A DNA stretch of 64,000 nucleotides from Lobosporangium transversale (taxonomy: Eukaryota; Mortierellomycota; Mortierellomycetes; Mortierellales; Mortierellaceae): positions 124,001 through 188,000 of the forward strand of contig NW_019029026.1 of NCBI RefSeq assembly GCF_002105155.1, in the 5' to 3' direction. Position numbers and translations under genes: made by a program. Below are positions 1 to 11,399 of the stretch, piece after piece. Numbering within the stretch: position 1 is the stretch's first letter; the number at the start of each line of letters is the position of its first letter. A model generated the notes under the pieces. That model was given only the letters and a program-made list of their open reading frames with translations, ran no database searches and was not told where the DNA came from.

Positions 1-1190
1 TGTCTTTATCATTGGGCGGCAAAACGATTTGGACCTCAATTACAGCACAAAAACGCTTGTAACTATGGCCACCGTGTTTCTTGGGATTACCGTACATACG
101 CGTCATCATCTTGGTTATCAAATCCTTGTCTTCATCTTCATCTTCGCGGTCGTGATCATGGTGTTTTTGGTGTTTGCGATGATGCTTGTGATGCTTGTGA
201 TGCTTACGATGCTTGTGATGCTCGTCGCCGTTATGGACATAGTTGTTGGCCCAGAAGCTCACCTTCAAAGTCTCTTCAGTAGAGTTGACTTTCAAATGAA
301 GACCTTGATGTCTCTTATGAGGGTGGCCATCATTTTCGTCGTCCTCATCACTATCATCATTATCATCACCATCATCATCATCATCATCGTCCTCATCATC
401 ATGGTGATGATGATGGATTTTGGTCACGTTAGCACGGATATGCAACGTTGGGATTGCAACATCACCAGTACGAATGATGACATTTGACAGCAAATTGCCC
501 TTTCCAAAACCTAAGCGGATGTTCTTAGCATGGGTCTCAATAGCCTTGGGCCCGCCCCATTCGACCAAGTCTCGAGAGCAATCGTCATTCGACATGTCTG
601 TCATAGGTGTAAAGCCAGCCAAGGCGGCCTTGGTCTTGGCTGAGTAGGGATTGAAGGCTGTCCACGGTTGAAGATCATCAGACATGCATTGACCATCAAA
701 TAAAAGCTCATCGGATTCACACTCGAAGCCACTACCATCCTCATTGCAAAAGAAGGCCATGAAAGCCCAAACGGCGAGTAAGGCAATCAAAAGACGACGG
801 AACATTCGGCGGAAAAAGCCCTTTGCCTTGGCTTTGCCTAGATTTTTTTATTAAACAGATAGAAAGTTGACAAAGTCAGTTGGTCTGTGCTGCTTTGTCA
901 TCGTTGCACACTATTTTTGTAAATGAAAGAGCAACGAAGTTTAATAATTTAATGGGAACAGAGAAGAAACACCTACACTGTGCGCTCTGTTCGTTAGTGC
1001 AGCGGCGGCGAGAAAAGGGGCATCGGCTACGAGGAGGTGTCTCAGCCTCAGCTCGGAAAGCATCCTGGTGTAGGTGCTTCTTTTCATCAGCCAACAGAGG
1101 TACTGCATCCTCGGCGGAGAAAGGTGGAGGTGCGTCGTCATGGTTGGTCATGTCAACCTCGACATCCTTGGGATACGGCTGTTCAGCCAT
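1..1190 (-). CDS. Putative single-pass membrane protein with His/Asp-rich lumenal region (3' end beyond the left edge)
   Basis: I do not recognise the family. Model: exon 1 at 1190-977 (ATG at 1190), intron 976-838 with donor GTAGGT and an acceptor ending CTAG, exon 2 from 837 to beyond base 1. The junction is in phase. The N-terminal ~75 residues are hydrophilic (MAEQPYPKDV..., APPPFSAEDAVPLL). A basic stretch (KAKAKGFFRR) then precedes a hydrophobic helix, LLIALLAVWAFMAFF, which suggests a type II or anchored single-pass protein. The outer part has Cys residues (FFCNED, FECESD, GQCMSD) and beta-like segments (IIRTGDVAIPTLHIRANV). It carries two low-complexity blocks: HHHHH followed by an Asp/Glu run (about 415-320), and repeated HHK/HHR units (about 225-165). 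The frame stays open to the edge. The His blocks could bind metal; this is inference. The donor is the least certain point. Confidence 0.6.
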
Positions 1191-1705
1191 AGTAGGAAAA
1201 AAAAAGGAAAAGCGAGTCGTGTATGGATGAGAATGGGTATGATATGTATAAGTGTATGAGCTTGATATTGCAAAGGAAGTGATGTTTACTTTGATTCAGT
1301 GGTCCATGAATGCTAATGTAATGGAAATGAAGAGAAAAAGAAAAAGAAAAAGAAAACAAGTTTAAATAGGTCTGGACCAGTCCTGTCGACTTTGAAGATA
1401 CGTACGCCGCCTTATTGCACACAGGCCTATCATCTTTGAAAAAAGTACATTTCGAAAGACAAAAAAGTCTTGGCAATCCTGTTTTTACGCAGCATGGGAA
1501 TTGGTGTGACACACCCAAAACTCCCACACATTCCCGATCGAAATGCGATGAAGAGACAACCTACACACGCAACCCATTTATCCACTCGCGTTCGTGTCAG
1601 GTATACGTAAGATTATGCAGGATTGGCAGTCAACATCTTGCTATTCCCCAAGTCTCTCGATATCTCGCTTCTCTCGCATATTCTCTACGATAATTAATTT
1701 TATTT
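1191..1705. other. Intergenic region between two minus-strand genes
   Basis: No credible gene. It contains a short purine tract with repeated GAAAAA units near 1330-1358. It holds the upstream flank of the membrane-protein gene and the 3' end of the VPS37 gene. Confidence 0.6.
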
Positions 1706-3987
1706 TTACAACATAACCCATGGGTCACTACTAGATGCTCCACTTGTCCCACCAGCGCTACCTGTGCCTGCGACACCCCCTACGGCTGCATTTCCTATTC
1801 CAGACCTTGCTATTGATCCTGCAGAGTCTTGGCCTGCGGATCCAGGTCCAGACCCGCCTATGCCTCCATTACTACTATTGCTGCTCCGCAAAATAGGACC
1901 GATCCGTTCATTCTTCATTTCACGCAAGTGATATACCTTCCGAAGTTCACGGTATTGCCGAATGAAATCCTCTTGGCCCAGTTTGCCTTCAAGAAATGAT
2001 TGAGCAACAGATTCTGACAACTCATCCGACTCAGCAGCTGCTGATCGTAACTTGGACTGCAGGGTCTCTGGTTTAAACCGCTAATTCAACCAACATTTGC
2101 ACAATGTAAATAATATGTGAAAGATGAAGTAAAATGCAAATAACTGATAGAAAGTCTTATTTACCCAGAGTGCATCCTGCTGTTGTTGAAGTTTTTCTTC
2201 CAGAGACTTCTGCAGCTGCAAGGCCACTGAATAGCCTTCTTTTGTACTTTTTTGTAATTCCAACATTTCTGATTCTAGAGTCAGATTACGACCTAGAATA
2301 AATACATAAAACGCACGTCATTATCACATAGACTGGCAAAAATACCAAGATTAGAAGCAAGCCTGTAGGCAATAATACTCAGTACACAAACCACTTACGT
2401 GCTACATTATCGTTGCCATGCCATAATTCCCGCCTAAGTGTTCGATTATTCACCACTGTATCTATCTGGTTAAAGAAATTTTCAAATGCTATTGGACTTT
2501 CCAGATATTCCTCAATCTGCTCTGAGGTCAATTTCATAACAATACGTGCTTCCGGCGACTCTGTAGAGCCATATACGGCAGATGATGATGATGATGATGA
2601 AGTAGGATGGTTTTGGGGATGGTGATGATTTGATAAATTCCCAGTGGATGCTGTTGAGATAGATCTGGAAAATGTGGCATTTGAGCCTGGTCCTGTTGCT
2701 GACGGCTGGTGAAGAGAGCCGTTGGTATTAATAAAGGATGACATAGTCTGCCCAAGGCTCTTGGTTCGAGGTCCTGGGATTGGTGGTGGAGGTTTGAACG
2801 AATATTCATCGTACCCTATATTGCTATTTCCGCTTGCATTGTTACAATTGTAGTGGTTGCCTGCACTGCTCAAGATAGTGCCCATAGGAGTAACAGCGTT
2901 ATTATCGCCATATTCGCTAACAACAAGAACTCCCGTTTTTTGAATACTGGCAACAATCTCCTTGACAATCCTGCCTAGATTTGCATGTGTTGACCAACCA
3001 CCAGGAACCAGTCTCTCATGTCCAGTAACAGCACAAGGCGCTACTGTGCTATCTACCCAAAAGTGTCTAACTGTAGGCTGGATTGTAATTTTAGGCTCCT
3101 CCTCCGGAAATGCAGGCGGTAAGTAAATGGTCATTGTTGCCGTTGAATTGCCCTGACCACCTCCTATTCCTGAGATTGCCAAGGACGCTTCTGGAGGAAA
3201 TTGGTTACTTTGAGATAAACTTTTATTGTTGCTTGCGGGTGACGAAGAATTGCGGGAGATATGTGGTAAAGACGATGAAGTTGTAAGAGATGACTCTGAA
3301 TTGTTAGCCAGCTGGAGTGTCAGTTGGAAACGACTGTCGTCATTAGGCACAGCCCGCAGCTGTGGTAATTCCATGAACAGTGATTCAATTTGTTTCCGTC
3401 GACTAGAACATGAATACAGGATGAAGTCAAAAACGTTAATAACTGCCAACATGAAAAAAAAAGAAAAGAAAAATATGCCCCTGGATTCATCATGTTTCCT
3501 CCCGATCCTTGTCACTAATACTTTCAATCCAGAGATGCATTTTTATGTCGAGGCTACTTGACGACCTTTATCATAAATTTAATGTTACGCTCCAACTCTA
3601 TCCTGCTTATTCCATCTGTGTCCTGCAATGACTTTATCTTCCTTGGTTATAAGTTTCTTTGACTTATATGGGTCTATCTTTATAGCTCTACACTCATAAC
3701 TTCAGATGCAAAAACTAAAGAAAAGTAGTGTACAGTGATTCACTCCAGTCATTGCTAAGGATGCATTTCCGGCCAGAAGGAAGATTTGATGCTGACCGAT
3801 GGTGCTGATCCTTACACTCATCAGGAGTTTTGCTTGTTTTTTTTTTTTTTTTTTTTTTTTTTTTTGACTCTCATAGAACAATAGCCTGATGCGTGTACAT
3901 GACAGAAGCGATCATGTAAATCATCATAAGAGAGTAAAAAATCCAAGAAAAAACGTACGGCTCACGCTGGTTAGCGTCATTGTCCAT
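1706..3987 (-). CDS. VPS37: ESCRT-I subunit VPS37 (VPS37A-like, UEV-like plus Mod(r) domain)
   Basis: Part of ESCRT-I, which sorts ubiquitinated membrane proteins into multivesicular endosomes. Exons: 3987-3959, 3402-2399, 2292-2165 and 2080-1706; all junctions are in phase and give 511 residues. The first coding exon is only 29 nt (MDNDANQRE) and precedes a 556-nt intron. The N-terminal half resembles a UEV/E2 fold (IESLFMELPQLRAVP, TMTIYLPPAFPEEEPKITI, WSTHANLGRIVKEI) without a catalytic Cys in the visible part. Poly-Ser and Gly/Ser linkers follow. The C-terminal Mod(r) helices read LTSEQIEEYLESPIAFENFF, then LELQKSTKEGYSVALQLQKS, and end in SFLEGKLGQEDFIRQYRELR, the VPS37 hallmark. A Gly/Ser-rich tail follows. 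Family assignment rests on the Mod(r) region; the UEV call is weaker. Confidence 0.86.
3837..3865. repeat. Poly(T) tract, 29 nt
   Basis: Uninterrupted T run on the plus strand inside the long first intron of the VPS37 gene (an A run in the transcript). Confidence 0.95.
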
Positions 3988-4188
3988 GGCGGTTTTCCTA
4001 GCCCAGAGCCTGTCCATTGAGTATCGGTGAAATAGAAAGGTGAAGTACAATAAGAGAGATTAGGGAAAGAATGCGACTTTTCAAAAAAGTTGTGGACATA
4101 CAAAAAGCTCTCACTGAAGTAACGTCACGCGCACAAGACTGAGTTACATGTACTTTATTAGATTATTGCAAAAAAGGTAGATAGCGAT

Positions 4189-5180
4189 TTAGTCGCGATC
4201 CTGGCCTACAGCGAGCTTCTTGATTACGCGCAGGCCTCTCTTACCGCTGACCTTGATGTACTGCTGCTGTTCCAACTCTGCAAGCACTCGCGAGAATTGC
4301 TCCTCAGAAACGCCCTGTATTATTTTGTTCGCCATAATACAGAGAAATAGCAGAGGTTGTGTCAACATTTATGACCACATTAAAAAATAATAAAAAATAA
4401 AAAAAAATAAAAAGCAAACTTACCACCGTGCTTTGTGCATTGAAATCCGTAAATACATCAGCCCATCGGAGGTTAGTTTTATCTGTAGCATCTAGCAAGT
4501 TCAGTAGTTCCTTTCGCATATCTTCAAGGTGACCGCGATCATAAGAGCCCTGTCCTGTCGTCAGTAAATCCATGTCCAATAAACCGGTACGAGGGTCCAT
4601 AGCAGACTCCTTCAAGCCTTCTCGGATCAATCGGGATGCCTCTTCCACATCTGCCTTCTCTACCGTATTAGAGAGGCGAAGTTTGGCCCTAGCTTCTGCA
4701 AGGCGAATCATTGACTCTAATTGCCGTGTCGTTGCTGTGATTTGTTTACCACCACCGAGCTTCCTAAGGTCCAGGTAGCACTGAATCAATGTTGAGCTGG
4801 CATCCTCATCTAGCACAGGGTGACAATGATTGCGAGCGTAACTAATATATGACGTTAAGGTGTCAATAGGGATGATGTGTGAGCCACCTGTTTCAGGGGC
4901 ATCTTCGAGATATAGAGATAAGATGTGGCGTGCCAAGCGTCGGTCGTTCTGTTCGTTGACGATATCCAAAACGAGGTAAAGCAAGTCAAATCTCGAAATG
5001 AGTGTAGGTGGCAGATCAATATTGTCAACCATTGGAAGACGGTGATTGTACTGTGAATGAATGGGATTGGCAGCGGCCAAAAGAGATGTTCGGGCGTTTA
5101 ATGTCGTAATAATGCCTGCCTTCGCCACGGACACTGTTTGCTGCTCCATGACTTCGTGAAGTACAGACCGTGTCGCATCA

Positions 5181-5212
<32 letters not shown>

Positions 5213-7676
5213 GCCCCCATCACTGAGAACCAATGCACCGCTTTCAAGTACCAATTGGCGAGTATCAGGGTCCCTGGTAACATAAGCTGTGAGACCCACA
5301 GCAGAAGAGCCCTTTCCAGATGTGTATACCCCACGAGGAGCGATTTTGTGAATATATGTGAGAATCTGTGACTTTGATGTTCCTGGGTCGCCAACTAAGA
5401 GTACATTAATGTCGCCTCTGAAACGTGGTGACCCTGCTTTCCGGAATGTCTTATTCGTACCACCAAACATTTGCAATAATACACCTTTCTTGATGTCATC
5501 ATGCTCAAAAATGCTGGGGGCAACTGAGCGCGCCATGGTTTCATAAAGGTTAGGCATCTTTGAAATCTCAAGAATCTTGGCAATCATATCCTCGCTCTGT
5601 ACTTCAATTTCATCACCGCCCTGATATGTAGATCTCTTTCCATCATGATTTGCAATATCATCGTCAATGGTCAATCTCTTTTTGTCCGTTTTTTTAATAT
5701 GCACGACGTCCAAATATGTCCTGTAGAGTGCTTTGATAGTACGCTGTCTGGGATTGACCCTTACAGGAACACCACGGAACACTGCTGTAATCTCAAGTCG
5801 ATCACCAGGCTTGCAGACGTCTACCAAATCATCATGGACGACCAACGAAATACTCTGTGGCGTCTGTCCATCAGGGATGGTTTCTACGATTTCCATTAGA
5901 TCGATCGTCAATCATGTGTTTAACGTAGTTAACATTACAACAAATCAAGGTCGGATATCATTTGTTCTGATCTTACCAGGCATTTCCTGCATACGGCAAA
6001 TTTGTTTATCAGCATACTCTCCGCGGTTGTGCATCAAAGACATCGAGTTCAATGCGCCACATTCCTGACGTGGGCACTTCGTAGGCTCAGTAATGCGTCC
6101 TCGGTCTGCCTCTGATGTAGCAGTCTGTTCGCAAACTAAGCACTGAAAGAAAGCTATCGTTTTTTTTTTTAACATCACAGGTTTGAATCAGTACAGCTAT
6201 TCAATGACAAATACAGAATGGCAGTGTATCATTGCTCAATTACGAACCTTTTTTAACGTTGGGAATGATGCTTGAGGTGCGAAGCATAAGGCCCTTGACA
6301 GTAACAAGGCGATCAATATCTTCAGGCCCTAGATCGCGCGTATTGATAGTCTTTCCGAGGTTGAAAGGCCGAATCTATAAAGAAACATAAAAATTGTTCA
6401 TGCTCGATTAATTCTTACGTTATTTTTTCCTTCGCCTTTTACCCCAATTCATTTATAATCAATTATTGTTGATTCTCTATAGCGTTCTTACCATTAAACT
6501 GTCACCTCGAAGGTCGATTTCAGGATGGGTCTCATCAAAAAATTCATTCAATGTGAAATCCAGCAGAGGCAAGACCTCAGCAGGATAGTCAATAAGGAGG
6601 CTGTGAAGCTTAGTTGCTGGTCTATATGCCAAGAGATTTTGACAGTCAAGGTTGAGTTGGCGAGTGTTTGTACGAGCCATCTAACCGACCAGTGTGCAAC
6701 AACAATATACACGTTAAAACACTAGCTCCCAAAGTAAGTTCACTAGGTAAAACTGCTCTGGATTCTAGAACTTGCCTGATCTATGAGTTGTGGATAAAAT
6801 GGTCTATTCTGGCTCTCCGTGATGATCTCCACGTGTGGATTCTCTTTGATAATCCTGTGTTTCTGTTTAAAGTGCTCCAAGAAATCCTTAAACAGTGCAA
6901 TGACATCATTAATCTCTACGGCTGTACCCCAAACAACCTTAACGACCTGTGACGGATCATAGTCCTGCGATGTAGGGAAAGCCGTTGACGATCCAAGTTC
7001 GCTACCAAGTTCTGATCTAGCGGCGATATGCCGTGTAATTTGAGGGCTGCTCACAACGTCATTGCGACGCCTTCGTGGTGTGCCCGGGATAGTACTAGGA
7101 TAAATTAAAGAAAATACATCACTCAGTCCAGTACAGCAATCATAGTATGCCATTGACTTATTAAATGATTTCAACCCTGCTTTTAGCCTTCATACCTTCG
7201 GGAATCTTGAGGAGTGCCGTATGATATGTCAGACCGAAAATGGGAAGATCCAAGATGACTCTGGCTACGCATTTGAGGCGAAGATGGTAAACCCATGCCA
7301 ATTGGTGATGAAACATCTTCGGAGCCTAATGTTACATAAAGGCCGTAATATCTGATTAATCCCTACTATCAATAACACGTCTTTATTTTCATTCTCTATC
7401 TTATTTAAGAAAAAGAAAACAACCATATATAGGCCTACCATGCATTTGGGAAAATCGTCCTACAGGGGTCCGAGCATACTGACCAGGTTGATATTGAACC
7501 TGAAAGCCAGGTGTAACTGCAAATGGTAAGGGCGATGATGCACCGAGCCCTGGCGATGATGGATAATTAAGACCTGGAGACGAAGGGAGCTCTGAAGAGA
7601 GGTCGTCATTTCCTCGTCGAGGGGTATGGGGAGTTCGAGGAGTACGAGGAGTGCGAGGAGTCCTTGGTTCAGACAT
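4189..7676 (-). CDS. MCM4: DNA replication licensing factor MCM4
   Basis: Subunit of the MCM2-7 replicative helicase. Eight exons: 7676-7439, 7325-7196, 7094-6776, 6680-6492, 6374-6248, 6153-5977, 5883-4424 and 4314-4189. They close in frame to 921 residues. The N-terminus has RTP repeats and other SP/TP sites typical of CDK control. The zinc site (FFQCLVC ... CPRQEC, about residues 338-366) is assembled across two splice sites. Walker A is GDPGTSKS (about 558), Walker B CCIDEFDKM (about 620) and the arginine finger SRFDLL (about 690). The C-terminal RLIREGLKESAMDPRTGLLD stretch is diagnostic for MCM4. The last exon adds a winged-helix tail. Intron 3 (6775-6681) has a GC-AG border (CAG|GCAAGT), and intron 5 has the unusual donor GTTCGT. 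Lengths and motif order match the family. Confidence 0.97.
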
Positions 7677-7947
7677 GGTGTGCTTTTAGTGGAGAATGAA
7701 TAGCCCCTAGGTCAAAAATACCCTTATCGAGGAAATGTATTAAGTTGACAAGAGATGCGAATTGAGTCCAGGGATGCGCTGGAAACTAGGGGTTAGGCCA
7801 TCAGGCGAGAAAGCAGGATGAACCACGAGAAGTGGTGCGACTTTAAAAAATTAAATAACAACAAACAAAAGGACGCAGTCCGATAAATTACAAACGCGCC
7901 TATTTTTAAGGGGCTGTTTTAATGTCTTTCTACACTTTTTCATCTTT
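7677..7947. other. Spacer between MCM4 and the debranching enzyme gene
   Basis: 271 nt that hold the MCM4 upstream flank and the 3' end of the next minus-strand gene. I see no repeat, and no exact ACGCGT box; the nearest variant is ACGCGC near 7893. Confidence 0.5.
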
Positions 7948-10900
7948 CTACTTGAAGCGCTCGTCCTGACGCATTACATTAATGTCGTACAACAGATCTA
8001 ATAGCGTCGATGATGACCACGCCTGCGATTGGCATGCATCTACACAGATAGCACCATCCAGGTTCGTTAACTCTGCCAATCCTGCCCATGGACTCGTCTC
8101 CAGTTGAGCCTTGTGAGGAAGCATCAGCCGTTGCAACTCAAAGATGGTATCCTTGAACTTTAAAAAAAAAGAATAATTTAAGTTGAACATTGTTGCCATT
8201 TAATGCGATCATTATTTAAACAGAACATTTAATACACTAGAGCTTACCAATCTCGGCTCGCATTGGACCTTGAATCGCAGATAGGCTCGGAAAAAGTACC
8301 CAGTGCACCACAGCCACTCCTATTCATAATTTACATCAGTAAAGAGAATGTGACGTCTTGTTAGAAAGCATGTTGTTTTACTAAAGGCCCAACCAAGAAA
8401 CAAGCGAGTGTTAACACTTACAGGCCCTTGATGATAGTTCCAACCCTTAGCAATCATCTTATCATCAGAGTCATTCTGGTTATCATAATTAGGACGGTAC
8501 GCCCAATCACGAGGATCTAGAGTACGCATTCCAAGAGGACCGAGGATGACGTCCTTAGCCAAGTTCAGGGCAGTCATAGCGTGGTCCTTGTCGAAGAGCT
8601 CAGGCGCAACACACATTGCAACAGGGAAGTTGGGTCGCAGCTGATAGTCAGCAAAAGGTGTGATCGATCCATATGTATCCTTATACATGCCACGACGATT
8701 GACAAGGTTTGTTTGAATCTTATAATTCGAATCCTGAGTCGGATCCAGTGGTACATAAAAGCATTTTTCAAAGTTTTGTTGAATTAGATTATCCCACTCA
8801 ACGATTGTCAATGTTCGAGCAGGTCGTGCCACGCCCTTGAAGTGCGTTTCACCTATCTGAATCTCTGAAAGCTTAAACTTATTTCTCTTGTGTAGGTCCA
8901 GGACCCAACGAAGCGAAGATTTGAGAAGACCGATAATCTCTACATCAGCTCCGTCACGAGGCGTTGCTGGAACACCCTTCGTACCAGCTTTCGCACTCTC
9001 GCCCATCTTGTCCATCCAAGTTCCACAATTATGGACGCTACCACCAGTGACAAATCCAGTATTGAAATCGAGATCAACATCCACCTGGAAGCCTTTGTCT
9101 GACATTTGTTCATCTAGGCGTGGCCCTGCATTCCATTCACGATAGTGGATGCCATTGGCATGGCACACTAAGATCTCTGTAAGAATATCCTCGAGCGTAA
9201 CAGTAACAGAGTATGCCTCAGGGCTTGTGTACTCCACAAATGTGTGTCCATCGGGGAAGCGGCGAGAAACTGATTCTTTTAGAATATCCTCGCCATTCGG
9301 AACAAGTGTGCAGTAATCTTGTACAGACTGGAAGAACCACCAAACTGAATCTCTAGAGTTATAGCGGGGGTATCTAAGACTGTCCAGCAGGTTGGGAATC
9401 ATACCATGCTTAAGACTACTGGCAAATGCAAGGATGTGTTCTTTAGCAGCTTGGTACTGCCCTGTGACGATGAGGATTCCTCGCAAACTGATGAATACAT
9501 CGCGCCCCCAAGTACGCATGTGTCGGTATGTGAAGTGCGGCAAACCAGCTGCAAGGCATGGCATCTTGTTGATTGGATGCAAACTGGCAGACTCAACATA
9601 ACTGTACACCTGAAGTGCTGTCAAACTAAGCGAACGAGTGAAATAATCTCCGTTGCGGATAAAAGATGGCATCAACGAATAGGCCCGTTTACGAGCAGCC
9701 TCATACGCAGTCATAACGGCGAGAGCAAAATATCTTGGCACTAGGTAGTTCGGAAGCTTCTTGATGGTATTCATGCGGTCAGAGTACCATTCATGCAAGG
9801 CAGATAGCGCGGGGAAATGGGGCAGATGCCTATACAATAAAAGTAGAAGGAAAAGAGTCAATAGTAGCCTTTGTAATCTTTCAAAGAAGTTTGCCACCTT
9901 TGCTAATAGAAGACTGCGAACCTTTTGATGCGATCGCTGATATAATCCAACGCCCAATGCCCCTCCCGTAGATGTGCACAGAATGGATGCCCAAGATCAT
10001 TTGTCTCGATGATAGGCTTTAGTACAGAGATATAGCCTTCCAGGCCACAATATACCAAAGCCCCGTAGTTTGGGATATTGTATACACCATTACCAGCTAA
10101 TTGTATTGTAAAATGAATATCGTAGTTGAAAAACCAGTTAGTTGATTTTGCCTGTTCGCCTTTTTGAAATTCAAACAAACCATCACACTCTCTACAAAAA
10201 AAAAAAAAAAAAAAAAAAAGCATACATGTCAAGTCTCGCTCTTCGCCATCGCATCGATATAGCGCGATATTGAGCTCCAGCCAGTTTAAACTGTTAAAGA
10301 CTGAGTCAGGGATGGTCTTTACAAGCTCTTCGATGTTGTTGGGGACTTTATCATCGGCCCAAGTTTCAAGCAAGATGATACTTCCTCCAGGGAAATGGTC
10401 AGGGATCTCCACCTGGGTGAATGCTCCTTGAGCATCTGAAAGGCGCGAAATAGTGGGCTCGGCAAGTTGTGCAAGTTTGCATGGAAGGCCCTCAAGGAAT
10501 TTGTCATTCTTTTCAACAGTGCGAGAGGTCACCTCCAGGCTGACAGACATGAGAACCTTAACTGTCGTGTCGCGCAACTTTATAGGCATGATATCTCCTC
10601 TGTGGGGATTATCATAGAAAGATGTATGCGCAATTAAAATATAGCCCCTCAATGTCGTTGGTTGTTGTCGATGAACAATAATATACTAATATAGAAGAAA
10701 AAACAAGAAAAAAGTCAGTATTAGATTTTGATTTCAGTCCAAAATACCAAAACACTAGCCAAGCTCCAACATCATGGATAACAGTTCTAGTCAACTTACT
10801 TCGTTTTCATGGTGCACATGAGCTTCCTCATATCCCTGGAGAGCCAGATCTGTGTGTAATTTGTTCAACTGCGCCTTGACTCCGACGATCCCGACGCTCA

Positions 10901-11368
10901 TAGGATCCTTGTAAGTGACGTAATGCCGGTTTTCAGTGACCAAGTTCAACAACGCTGGATACAATTCATCATACCCTTTCACAGATCCAATTGCACAGGA
11001 GGCCATGCAAACTAGACCGGCATTAGAAAGTGTATCCTAGTAAACACAATAATATAGTTGAATAATTCTACTCTGCATTTTATAATAAAAAGGCAGCTAA
11101 CGGTTTCAACTGTACCTCGGCCCGCCTCTTTTGATGGGGAGTTTCATTGTCGTGGGTGCAATCCATGAAGAGAGCATGGGGATGAGAACCGACAAGAGGT
11201 GTAACTCGGCTAGGGACGCTCTTGCCATCTGGCCCTGTCAGAGCAACATCCTCACAAAGACTACTTCGATCCATGGAACCTGAAAAAGGGAAATCAGTAT
11301 AAGGAAGCGTTGGCCCATTCACATTATCAAGATAAATATCACATCCCAGTAGCATGTTAAAAAGATCA

Positions 11369-11399
<31 letters not shown>

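Noticed and set aside
29-487. Plus-strand 152-residue hydrophobic frame
   Set aside because: It is the complement of the His/Asp repeats of the minus-strand gene; Met/Val/Ile runs are typical of such shadows.
10096-10225. Open frame through the debranching enzyme intron giving a poly-Phe insertion
   Set aside because: The T run is inside an intron. Splicing 10226 to 10096 gives [12 protein letters not shown], which fits the family, while the read-through adds about 40 unrelated residues.
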